A stretch of DNA of 38,316 nt, taken from NCBI GenBank assembly GCA_018830285.1, contig JAHJSB010000058.1, positions 1-38,316 on the forward strand, read 5' to 3'. Positions 1-8,071 of the stretch are shown here, piece by piece (the first letter of the stretch is position 1; each line of letters begins with the position of its first letter). This DNA comes from Alphaproteobacteria bacterium (GTDB lineage Bacteria; Pseudomonadota; Alphaproteobacteria; Caulobacterales; Hyphomonadaceae). Below the pieces are notes generated by a model. The model had not been told where the DNA came from and made no database searches. It saw nothing but the letters and a program-made list of their open reading frames with translations. The position numbers were made by a program, and so were the translations under genes.

Positions 1-1
1 A

Positions 2-1357
2 TTCGGGGTTGTTGAGACCAATGAGCGGCTGGAGAACGTATCGGTTGCGCGGCTTGAAGGCTGGATCGAAAACCTGACCGTGCGCGCCGAGGGTGACACA
101 GTGCGTCCAGGCGCCCTGCTCTACCGGGTCTACAGCCCCGATCTGATCGCGGCGCAAAAAGATATGCTGGCCTCTCTTACCATTGGCAACGCAACGCGTA
201 TCGCTGCCGTAGGCCAGCGACTGCGCTCCCTCGGCATGCAGAGCGCAGTCATCGCGCGCCTGACAGAGACCCGAACGGTGATCGAGCGCGTGCCGGTCTA
301 TGCCGAATCAGGCGGCACGGTCGCGCAGCTTCAGGTGCGCGAAGGTGACTATATAAAGCCCGGCACACCGATCCTGCGCCTGCAATCCTACGCCGGCGTC
401 TGGGTCATGGCGTCAATCCCAGAGACCGACCTGCCGCTGATCGATAGCGGCCTTGCCGTCCGGCTCGACTTTCCGAGCGCGCCGGAAGCGCCCGGTAAAG
501 GCGTGATTGACTATATCTACCCGACCATAGATCCGAAGACCCGCACTGCGAAGGTCCGCATCGAGGTCGACAATGCCGCCGGATACCTGCGTCCAGGCGC
601 CTATGCCGACATCGCCATCGAGATGGCAAGCGAGGCGCGCCTGTCGGTGCCAACCGAGGCGATCCTGCGCGACAGTCGCGGTGCGTCAGTCATCATCGCC
701 CAAGGTGATGGCCGGTTCGCGGGCCGCGACGTACAGACAGGCGTCAGCGCAGGCGGGCGCACAGAAATCCTCGAAGGTCTCATCCAGGGTGAACGCGTGG
801 TCGCCAGCGGCCAGTTCCTGCTGGGAAGCGAAGCCAATTTGCGCGAGGGGCTCGCCAAATTTCAGGGCCCCTCCTCCATGACCGCAGGGCCGGATACGCC
901 GCTATCTGAATTGCCCGTCAATGCAGCCACGCTCGCCGAAATCGACCATTTCACGGATACAGCGCTGTATTTCCACGAGGCGCTTACCCAAGGTTACCGG
1001 ATCGACCCCTATTTTGTCGACCCTGCCCTGGGGCTGGGACAAACCCTTCGAGGCCGGTTTGCTGAGACACAACTCGTCCCCATGCTCGAAGACGCAGAGG
1101 CCGCGCTGCGAGCCGCCAAAGAGACCCGGGAAGGCGCCGCGCTCGCCGCAGAACTCACCCGCCTCATGGAAGCGTTGGAGTCATGGCTGCTTCAAGGCGC
1201 GCCGGCACATTACCGGGATGCCGGGCTAAGCCTGTTCAAGGACGTGGGCTCAGGCCGACTCTGGCTGCAGGAAGGCGAGACCCCGCGCAACCCCTATGGC
1301 GACGGTGAGGCGGAACGCATCGCATGGCCCGACCCGATGGCGGCGATGCAACCATGA
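2..1357 (+). CDS. cusB: CusB-type efflux RND periplasmic adaptor, 5' truncated by window edge
   Basis: Periplasmic membrane-fusion subunit of a heavy-metal (Cu/Ag type) RND pump, linking the inner-membrane transporter to an outer-membrane channel. The frame is open from base 2 and reads GVVETNERLENV then LEGWIENLTVRAEGD, the conserved CusB region before the barrel-sandwich hybrid, so the true start lies upstream and the GTG at 80 is internal. Helical hairpin, second half of the lipoyl-like domain (GGTVAQLQVREGDYIKPG) and beta-barrel segments follow. The last 150 or so residues after the membrane-proximal domain (from about base 900) form a predicted helical extension not found in E. coli CusB. 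The stop overlaps the cusA start (ATGA at 1354-1357), so the genes are translationally coupled. Metal specificity is inferred from cusA and the CusF-like neighbour. Confidence 0.9.
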   Translation, partial: FGVVETNERLENVSVARLEGWIENLTVRAEGDTVRPGALLYRVYSPDLIAAQKDMLASLTIGNATRIAAVGQRLRSLGMQSAVIARLTETRTVIERVPVYAESGGTVAQLQVREGDYIKPGTPILRLQSYAGVWVMASIPETDLPLIDSGLAVRLDFPSAPEAPGKGVIDYIYPTIDPKTRTAKVRIEVDNAAGYLRPGAYADIAIEMASEARLSVPTEAILRDSRGASVIIAQGDGRFAGRDVQTGVSAGGRTEILEGLIQGERVVASGQFLLGSEANLREGLAKFQGPSSMTAGPDTPLSELPVNAATLAEIDHFTDTALYFHEALTQGYRIDPYFVDPALGLGQTLRGRFAETQLVPMLEDAEAALRAAKETREGAALAAELTRLMEALESWLLQGAPAHYRDAGLSLFKDVGSGRLWLQEGETPRNPYGDGEAERIAWPDPMAAMQP

Positions 1358-4300
1358 GCGCGAACGATAATCTCTCAGGCCGCGATCCTGCCAGATCGTG
1401 GGTCGCCGGGCTCATCAGCTGGTCGATTGCAAACCAGTTGATCGTCCTTGTCCTCGCCGCGGCGCTGGCCGTTGCAGGCTGGATCGCCGTCCAGAACACG
1501 CCGCTCGATGCCGTGCCGGACCTGACCGATACACAGGTTATCATCCGCACCGATTTTCCGGGTCAGAGCCCGCAAATCGTCGAGGACCTCGTGACCTATC
1601 CGCTCTCGACCAACCTACTCGGCCTGCCGAAGACGAAGGATGTGCGCGGCGCTTCCATGTTCGGCACGAGCTTTGTCTATGTCATCTTCGAGGATGATGT
1701 GGACCTCTACTGGGCACGTTCCCGCGTACTGGAGGCGCTCTCGCGCCTCGGATCGCAATTGCCCGAAGGCGCCGTGCCACAAATCGGGCCGGATGCCACC
1801 GGTGTCGGCTGGGTCTATCAGTATGCGCTGGTCGACAAGAGCGGCAACACCGATCTTGCGGAGCTCCGTTCGCTGCAGGACTGGTTCCTGAAGCTTGAAC
1901 TGGCTGGCGTCGAAGGCGTCGCCGAGGTCGCTTCAGTCGGCGGTTTCGTGCGTGAATACCAGGTGCTTCTCGATCCCAACGCCTTGCGCAGCTATGGCAT
2001 ATCCATTGCGCGGGTCCGCGATGCCGTGCGCGCCGCGTCCAGCGAGGTGGGCGGACGGGTACTGGAACAGGCTGAAACCGAGTTCGTAATCCGTTCATCA
2101 GGCTATGTCGATGAACGCGCCGACCTTGAACAGGTGGTCCTTTATGCCGAAGACGGCACGCCCGTACTGCTCAGCGATGTCGCGCGGGTCATCGAAGGCC
2201 CGGCGCTGCGGCGCGGCATAGTCGAGCTAAATGGTGAGGGCGAAACGGTCGCAGGCATCGTCATCATGCGCGACGGCGAAAATGCCCTCAACGTGATCGG
2301 CAGGGTCAAGGACAAGCTCGCCGAACTTGAGCGCGGCCTGCCGGAAGGTGTCGAAATCGTCACGGTCTATGACCGCGCCCCCCTGATCGAAGGGTCGGTC
2401 GAGTACCTCAAAGACAAGCTGATCGAGGAAGGTATCGCGGTCGCGCTCGTCATCCTGATCTTCCTTCTGCATGTGCGCTCGTCCCTGGTGGCGATCATCA
2501 CGCTTCCTTTAGGCGTCCTCGGCGCGTTTCTCATCATGTCGCTCCAGGGCGTGACGGCGAACATCATGTCGCTTGGTGGCATTGCCATTGCCATCGGCGC
2601 CATGGTCGACGCCTCGATCGTGCTGGTCGAGAATGCCAGCCGCAGACTGTCAGAACTCGGGGACAAACCCGACGCGAAAATCCGCCGTGCCGCCTTGATC
2701 GAAGCGGCGCAGGAAGTCGGCCCCGGAATCTTCTTCTCACTGCTGATCATCACAGTCTCATTCCTGCCAGTCTTTGCCCTGACCGGCGAGAGCTACCGCA
2801 TGTTCAGCCCCCTCGCCTTCACCAAGACCTATGCCATGGCCTTCGCAGCCATCCTGTCGGTCACGCTGGTGCCAGTGCTCATGCTCTACCTGATGCGGGG
2901 CAAGTTCCGGCGTGAAGAGGCCAATCCGCTCAACGCCTTCTTCGTCCGGGCCTACAGGCCTATCCTGCATCTTGCCCTGCGGTTCAAATGGATCACCGTC
3001 ATCGCGGCGCTGGTGCTGACCGCCAGCGTGATCGTGCCCGTCCAGCGTATCGGATCGGAGTTCATGCCCGCGCTGTACGAGGGTGAACTGCTCTACATGC
3101 CGACCACACTGCCAGGCGTATCTGCCACAAAGATGCGGGAAATTCTCGGCCAGACCAACCGGCTCATCATGGCCGTGCCGGAAGTTGAGCGCGTGTTCGG
3201 CAAGGCCGGCCGGGCCGATACCGCGACTGATCCGGCGCCGCTCACCATGATCGAGACCTGGATTGCCCTGAAGCCAAAGGACCAATGGCGTCCCGGAATG
3301 ACCATCGACGATATCACCGCTGAGCTTGACCAGCGTCTCAAGATGCCCGGCCTCGTCAATTCCTGGGGCTATCCGATCAAGATTCGCATGGACATGGTTT
3401 CGACCGGTGTGCGCACCCCTATCGGCATCAAGGTGACCGGCGACAGCCTGGCCGAAATTGAACGCATCACCCGGGATATTGAAACGGTCGTCACCGACAT
3501 TCAGGGTACCCGTTCAGCGTTCGCTGACCGGGTCCTGGGCGGCAAGTATCTCGACATCACGCCGGACCGGACGGAGCTTGCCAGGCGCAATATCGACATG
3601 GGTGTGTTCCAGTCCGTCGTCCAGAGCGCGCTTGGCGGAATGCGGCTCTCCCAGTCCGTCGAGGGCCGCGAGCGATATGACATCATCGCGCGCTATGACC
3701 GCCCTTTCCGCGAAAGCCCTCAGGATCTGGAAACCATCCTCGTGCCAACGCCGAACGGCGCCCACATTCCGCTCGGCGAACTGGCTACCATCGCCTATGC
3801 AGAAGGCCCGCCCATGATACGCTCAGAAAATGCCCGCCTCACCGGCTGGGTGTTCGTCGATATCGCAGGCCGTGACATGGGCAGCTACGTCAATGAAGCG
3901 CGGGCCGCAGTCTCAGGCGCTGTTGAGCTTCCGCCTGGCTACGCGGTGGACTTCTCCGGACAGTATGAACAGATGCAGGCGGCCAATGCTCGCCTTGCTA
4001 TCGCGATCCCTGCGGCCATTGTGCTTATCTTCCTGCTGCTGATGCTGCACTTCGGACGGCTCGACCGCACGCTGATCATCATGGCAAGCCTGCCCTTCGG
4101 CCTGATTGGCGGTATCTGGGCAGTGTGGCTGGCGGGCTACAATCTCTCGGTCGCTGTCGCTGTCGGTTTCATCGCGCTGGGCGGCATCGCGGCCGAGACT
4201 GCCGTGATCATGCTGCTCTATATCGACAGCGAAGTTCGCAAGGCAGAGCCTGAAACCCACGCTGACCTTTACGCCGCGATCAGCCGGGGCGCCGCTTTGC

Positions 4301-4563
4301 GGGTGCGCCCCAAGCTCATGACGGTGACGACCATCTTCGCGGGGCTCGCCCCGATCTTCCTGACCGATGGTCTTGGCTCCGACGTGATGCGCCGCATCGC
4401 CCTGCCGATGATCGGTGGCATGGCCTCGACCCTCATCTTGACCCTGATCGTCATCCCGGCGATCTACTATATTCGGGTCGGGTTCCAGCTTTCCGCGCGC
4501 GCAGGAACCGTAACAACAGACCTACTTTCCATTCCCACCACTTCCAAAGGAGAAACACCATGA
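1354..4563 (+). CDS. cusA: CusA-type heavy-metal efflux RND transporter
   Basis: Inner-membrane proton-driven pump of the HME-RND family, about 1070 residues, the usual length. It keeps the family's DFPGQSPQIVEDLVTYPL opening, the TM4 acidic region GAMVDASIVLVENASR, and methionines matching the three E. coli CusA metal-site residues (M573, M623, M672) in LLYMPTTLPG, DPAPLTMIET and RMDMVSTGV. This argues for Cu(I)/Ag(I) rather than a Co/Zn/Cd CzcA-type substrate, although the assignment is by motif only. The start chosen is the ATG overlapping the cusB stop. An in-frame ATG at 1324, with a better-placed GGCGGA upstream, would add ten residues. The 3' end overlaps the next gene by ATGA at 4560-4563, giving a tightly coupled cusB-cusA-cusF operon. 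Confidence 0.93.
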   Translation: MSANDNLSGRDPARSWVAGLISWSIANQLIVLVLAAALAVAGWIAVQNTPLDAVPDLTDTQVIIRTDFPGQSPQIVEDLVTYPLSTNLLGLPKTKDVRGASMFGTSFVYVIFEDDVDLYWARSRVLEALSRLGSQLPEGAVPQIGPDATGVGWVYQYALVDKSGNTDLAELRSLQDWFLKLELAGVEGVAEVASVGGFVREYQVLLDPNALRSYGISIARVRDAVRAASSEVGGRVLEQAETEFVIRSSGYVDERADLEQVVLYAEDGTPVLLSDVARVIEGPALRRGIVELNGEGETVAGIVIMRDGENALNVIGRVKDKLAELERGLPEGVEIVTVYDRAPLIEGSVEYLKDKLIEEGIAVALVILIFLLHVRSSLVAIITLPLGVLGAFLIMSLQGVTANIMSLGGIAIAIGAMVDASIVLVENASRRLSELGDKPDAKIRRAALIEAAQEVGPGIFFSLLIITVSFLPVFALTGESYRMFSPLAFTKTYAMAFAAILSVTLVPVLMLYLMRGKFRREEANPLNAFFVRAYRPILHLALRFKWITVIAALVLTASVIVPVQRIGSEFMPALYEGELLYMPTTLPGVSATKMREILGQTNRLIMAVPEVERVFGKAGRADTATDPAPLTMIETWIALKPKDQWRPGMTIDDITAELDQRLKMPGLVNSWGYPIKIRMDMVSTGVRTPIGIKVTGDSLAEIERITRDIETVVTDIQGTRSAFADRVLGGKYLDITPDRTELARRNIDMGVFQSVVQSALGGMRLSQSVEGRERYDIIARYDRPFRESPQDLETILVPTPNGAHIPLGELATIAYAEGPPMIRSENARLTGWVFVDIAGRDMGSYVNEARAAVSGAVELPPGYAVDFSGQYEQMQAANARLAIAIPAAIVLIFLLLMLHFGRLDRTLIIMASLPFGLIGGIWAVWLAGYNLSVAVAVGFIALGGIAAETAVIMLLYIDSEVRKAEPETHADLYAAISRGAALRVRPKLMTVTTIFAGLAPIFLTDGLGSDVMRRIALPMIGGMASTLILTLIVIPAIYYIRVGFQLSARAGTVTTDLLSIPTTSKGETP

Positions 4564-5000
4564 AATCACTCAACTTTATCTCGGCCAGCCTCTTCGCACT
4601 GGGCCTCGTGGCCTGCGGCAGCGCGCAGGATGCTCCCGCCGAAACCGAAACGGCCGCGATGCCGATGGGCATGAGTCATGACGAAATGGGCATGGACATT
4701 GACGAGCACGATATGTCAGCCATGGGCGATGGCATCGGCCATGCGACAGGTGTCATCAAATCCCTTGGCAGCAAAGGCGATTTCGTGACCCTCCAGCATG
4801 GCCCCTTTGAGGGTATCGACATGGGCGCCATGACGATGGGCTTCGATATCATGGGCGATGTCGACCTTTCCGGATTTACCGAAGGCGATACGGTCGCCTT
4901 CATGGTCAAGCAAGGCCGCGACGGATCTTTCCGTGTGATGTCGATGTGCAACACAGCCATAGAAGGGGCAGACTGCCTCGACAGCATGATGGATCACTAA
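4560..5000 (+). CDS. CusF-like copper-binding lipoprotein with Met-rich linker
   Basis: Predicted periplasmic Cu(I)/Ag(I) chaperone that would hand metal to the adjacent CusBA pump. 146 aa with a lipobox (LVAC, Cys19), then a Met/His/Asp-rich linker (about residues 34-55) and a CusF-type OB-fold. Aligned with CusF, the ligands H36, M47 and M49 correspond to H80, M91 and M93. The Trp44 that caps the Cu(I) in CusF is replaced by Met88 (motif DMGAMTM). C130 and C139 near the C-terminus could form a disulfide. A strong AAAGGAG ribosome-binding site lies within the cusA 3' end. The symbol is left blank because the lipoprotein architecture differs from E. coli CusF. Confidence 0.85.
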   Translation: MKSLNFISASLFALGLVACGSAQDAPAETETAAMPMGMSHDEMGMDIDEHDMSAMGDGIGHATGVIKSLGSKGDFVTLQHGPFEGIDMGAMTMGFDIMGDVDLSGFTEGDTVAFMVKQGRDGSFRVMSMCNTAIEGADCLDSMMDH

Positions 5001-5218
5001 GCTCGAAGAAGAAGAAGCGGGAAGCGCTCTAAGAGCACACACTTGTGCGCGGCGCGGTGCTCGCCAGCTCTCTCAGACCGGTGGCGTTCGCTGGCTCACT
5101 CCTTTGCGCCCGGCAACAGGCCGTTCGCGGTTCCTTCGAACCGATGGCAGTCACCGCTCACTGCCGAGCGCTCGGGATATCGTAGCAGGGACCCGTGGCC
5201 CCAGTGGGGCCCGCGCAA

Positions 5219-5596
5219 GCCCTGCGAAGGATCATTCTCCAGTGCCAGCCAATCGATCTTGGCATGAAGCTCCTTCAGATCAACGGCAAGGGGCTTCTTC
5301 TTTCGGCGGATCGCCCAAGACCCCTGTCGCTCCTTCCAGAATCTGGTTCGCCGGGAAACCGATCCACCGGATCGTTTTCTATTCCGCCTCACTCCACTGC
5401 CTGATCTGGTTGGGGTGAACATCGAACTGCTGGGCAAGTTCGGCGAGGGTCTGTTCACCGCCGACGGCGGCAAGGGCCACCTTCGCTTTGAAAGCCGGGC
5501 TATGGTTCCGGCGGGGTCGTCTCGGCATGGGCCATCTCCTGTGCTCAGCAAAATAGCCGATCTGCAGGCAGAAACCCCACTTATGAAACCTGTTCA
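5219..5596 (-). mobile_element. Decayed IS3-family element, orfA remnant
   Basis: On the minus strand an ATG at 5528 opens a 49-codon frame (5379-5528) with the IS3 OrfA helix-turn-helix N-terminus: SPAFKAKVALAAVGGEQ, then LAELAQQFDVHPNQIRQW, ending at a premature TAG. Homology resumes in other frames: QILEGATGVLGDPPKEEA near 5290-5345, then DLKELHAKIDWLALEND near 5230-5285. The gene is therefore broken by a stop and at least two frameshifts, with about 30 extra bases. No OrfB (DDE) part is visible. The outer end may be the TGAACAGGTTTCATAAG run ending at 5596, a plausible terminal inverted repeat, but no partner was found. It separates the metal-efflux operon from slyX. Confidence 0.75.
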
Positions 5597-6004
5597 GATT
5601 TCCCGAGCTACCTCTGTCTCGCTGAATTGCACATATCTACAATCGACGGCGAAACAGGCGCTGGCTTTCATCGCGTAGGATGCTGCAGGCAAACCCTGGC
5701 TCCAAACAGTGTTCACGAGCACTTCCGTGGACTTCTTTTTCCGCCGATCAAGGCATCGGAAATCTCAAAAGCCCCCCAATCATTTACGCCTACGGACTAT
5801 TTTCGGCGGCGCCGCCTGACGCACACGAACACCTGCAACACATTTTCTATGTTGTTTTTCTCTACGCTCCAACATCGAGGGCTACGGAAAAAGGCGGTAG
5901 GCGGTCGTGTGCCCCGTCTTGAGTGAACGATAGGCCTGCGTCCGGCGTATTTGTCGCCATCAATGTGTTTGCAGGCCTGCCTATCGGCAGGCTAAGAACC
6001 GGTC
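5597..6004. other. Intergenic stretch without a convincing gene
   Basis: Between the IS3 remnant and slyX I see no frame with recognisable protein content; the longer frames here look random. The only structure is close to slyX. A 7-bp hairpin (GCCTGCC-TATC-GGCAGGC, 5975-5992) ends 12 nt before the slyX ATG. An upstream GATAGGCCTGC (5929-5939) could compete for the same bases. The stretch from 5001 to 5218 on the other side of the remnant is also empty apart from possible IS debris. Confidence 0.5.
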
Positions 6005-6214
6005 ATGACCGATACAGCCCGCATAGATACGCTTGAAACCCGCATCGCCCATCAGGACGAAGTGATCGACGACCTCAATAAGAGCGTGATTGCCCAGTGG
6101 AAGGAGATCGACCGGCTGACGCGGCAGGTCGCGAAGCTGAGCGAGCAATACGCCACCATGGCGCAGGCGATGGGCCCGGACCCAGACGACGGGGCGCCAC
6201 CGCCGCATTGGTGA
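6005..6214 (+). CDS. slyX: SlyX family protein
   Basis: Small (69 aa) coiled-coil protein of the SlyX family, whose molecular role is not established. The family pattern is clear: LETRIAHQDEVIDDLNK, then a QWKEIDRL heptad segment, and the typical C-terminal proline/His tail (APPPHW). The ribosome-binding site before the ATG is weak (GGCTAAGAACC) and a stable hairpin lies just upstream, so translation may be structure-sensitive. It is convergent with coaA, 19 bp apart. Confidence 0.88.
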   Translation: MTDTARIDTLETRIAHQDEVIDDLNKSVIAQWKEIDRLTRQVAKLSEQYATMAQAMGPDPDDGAPPPHW

Positions 6215-6233
6215 GCAACAGTCGCGCGCCGAC

Positions 6234-6971
6234 TCAGGCGGTCCGGTCTTCGCTGATCTCGACGGCGTGCGAGCGGTCCTTGCGCACGACGATGTCGGCA
6301 TGGTCCTTCAGTGGCTGGATATAGTCGCGCAGGTTGGGCAGGTTGACGCTGTCCCAGACCGTCTTGGCAAAGGCCCTCAGCTCCGGCTCTGTCATGTGCA
6401 ACCATTGTGCGTAGAAAGATTTGGGGTCGGTCCGCGCGCCATTCCAGAAGCCGACAAAGCGCTCGACATACCAGAACTCGAGATCGTCTTCCGCGGCATC
6501 GAGATAGACCAGAACATCGGGCTCGCCGTCGGTCCGGTCCGGCCGGGTCGGCGGCTGGAAGCCAAGGCCTTCGAGGATCAGGATATCAGGTAGCCGGATG
6601 GTGCGCATCAGCGCGGGATCAATGTCATAGATTTCGTGACTGTGGGCCGGAAAGTCTGCCGCGCCCCCGCGAACGCTGACCAGCGCATCGACAAAGCCCG
6701 CGCGGTCATAGGTTTCCGGAAAGCCCTTGCGCATCAACAGGCCTTGCTCCTGGAGGATGGCATTCGGGTAGAGGAAACCGTCGGTCGATACCGTCTCGAC
6801 AGAAAGGCTGGGGGCGAGCCTCTCCGACACCTGGCGCGCGAGCGTGGTTTTTCCGGAAGCAACCGATCCTGTCAGGCCGATGATCCGGCTATTGTCATAG
6901 GCGCGCAGGGCCGCGAGCCGCTCAGCGAGGGACCCGACGCCGTGGGCCCGGTTTCCGTTCTCCTTATCCGC
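6234..6971 (-). CDS. coaA: Type I pantothenate kinase
   Basis: Phosphorylates pantothenate with ATP, the first committed step of coenzyme A synthesis, in the cytoplasm. The P-loop GSVASGKT is at residues 36-43. The family signatures STDGFLYPN, GFPETYD and HSHEIYDI follow, then DILILEGLGF, and WYVERFVGFWNGARTDP near the C-terminus, all collinear with E. coli CoaA. At 245 aa it is shorter than E. coli CoaA (316 aa) because both termini are trimmed. I chose the ATG at 6971 because GGGAGAA lies 7-8 nt upstream; an in-frame start at 7034 would add 21 residues with no family similarity. It is divergent from the MpaB-like gene. Confidence 0.9.
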   Translation of the reverse strand, partial: ADKENGNRAHGVGSLAERLAALRAYDNSRIIGLTGSVASGKTTLARQVSERLAPSLSVETVSTDGFLYPNAILQEQGLLMRKGFPETYDRAGFVDALVSVRGGAADFPAHSHEIYDIDPALMRTIRLPDILILEGLGFQPPTRPDRTDGEPDVLVYLDAAEDDLEFWYVERFVGFWNGARTDPKSFYAQWLHMTEPELRAFAKTVWDSVNLPNLRDYIQPLKDHADIVVRKDRSHAVEISEDRTA

Positions 6972-7131
6972 CATGATCCGTTCTCCCATACGCGTCGCAA
7001 TTGCCAGCTTAGCGGCGGAGTTATCGGCGACCAAACGGATTTGAGACCGCCCTTCCCTAGCGTCGCTGCTTGGTTGCCTGCGCCCACCCTGTTAGTTTGG
7101 ACAGGTGCAGGCCCCGGAAGGACCCCGTACG

Positions 7132-8052
7132 ATGCTCGGTATGAAATCCTATCTTGGCTGGAAAATCGATTTCCTGCATCCCGAAGGCGAGCCGGCGTTT
7201 GCAGGCCCCGATTCGGTCTCATGGAGAGTTTTCAAGAACCCGATAGCCCTCGGCGTCGGCGGTATCGCCGCCGTCCTGCTGGAATTTGCCGACGCGCGCA
7301 TCCGGTCCGGCGTCTGGGACCATTCGACATTCAGGACAGACCCTGTCGGGCGCTCCCGCAGAACCGGCATCGCCGCCATGGTTGGCGTCTATGGCCCGCA
7401 AAGCGCCGCACGCCGCGTGATCCAGGGCGTCACCAACATGCATGCGAAAGTCAGCGGCGAGACACCCACGGGCGAGTCCTATCGCGCGCTCGACGTGGAA
7501 CTGCTCGACTGGGTCAGCGCTACGGCCAGTTATGGCTTTCTGACTGCCTATGACCGGTTCGTCAAACCGGTATCGGAAGCCGACAAGACGCGCTTCTACG
7601 CAGAAGGCGATGCGGTCGCGCGTCTCTATGGCGTCCAGCACCCGCTGACCTGCGAGGCAGACTTTGATGCCATGCTGGACGCGCTGTTGCCGCGCTTCGA
7701 GCCGCACCCGATCAATACAGAATTCCTCGACATCATGAAGTCCGGTCGGGCCGCCAAAGGCGTACCGAAGGGCCTGCAGAGCGCAATCGTTCACGCCGCC
7801 GTCGCGATCCTGCCGCCTGAAGTGCGCACGCGACTGGAACTCGGCCCGGAATACGACCTGAGCCCCCGTGGCGAACGCGTCGTGCGTTTCTTGGGTACCC
7901 TTGCGGAACGTATCCCCGTGGCGGCGAGTCCCGCGGGTCAAGCTTGCGTCCGGCTGGGACTTCCGGCGACATTCCTGTGGAAGAGCCCGGAGAAACAGGC
8001 AAGTATACTTCAAACAACACAAGTGGGACTGGCGGCTTCTCCGGCGCATTGA
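7132..8052 (+). CDS. MpaB/DUF2236 family oxygenase-like protein
   Basis: Member of the DUF2236 family (ER-bound oxygenase MpaB / rubber oxygenase Lcp fold), heme b proteins that act on hydrophobic substrates. 306 aa. Typical features are an N-terminal region ending in NPIALGVGGIAAVLLEFADARI, VYG...A.RRVIQGVTNMHAKVSG (His104), and the DVELLDWV segment. In most family members that segment continues WVHAT and the His is taken to be the heme ligand; here residue 129 is Ser (WVSATASYG). The start at 7132 is preceded by GGAAGGA; an in-frame GTG at 7105 is the alternative. It opens a same-strand run of catabolic genes, 19 bp before an acyl-CoA dehydrogenase, which suggests oxidation of a lipid-like substrate. 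Confidence 0.82.
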   Translation: MLGMKSYLGWKIDFLHPEGEPAFAGPDSVSWRVFKNPIALGVGGIAAVLLEFADARIRSGVWDHSTFRTDPVGRSRRTGIAAMVGVYGPQSAARRVIQGVTNMHAKVSGETPTGESYRALDVELLDWVSATASYGFLTAYDRFVKPVSEADKTRFYAEGDAVARLYGVQHPLTCEADFDAMLDALLPRFEPHPINTEFLDIMKSGRAAKGVPKGLQSAIVHAAVAILPPEVRTRLELGPEYDLSPRGERVVRFLGTLAERIPVAASPAGQACVRLGLPATFLWKSPEKQASILQTTQVGLAASPAH

Positions 8053-8071
8053 TCCCCGCAGGAGCAGCAGA

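Noticed and set aside
405..881. Overlapping frames inside cusB on both strands
   Set aside because: They carry no family similarity and shadow a clear CusB frame, as expected in GC-rich DNA.
5836..5860. CAACA...TGTTG followed by five T as a terminator
   Set aside because: Only a 5-bp AT-rich stem and no gene in front of it.
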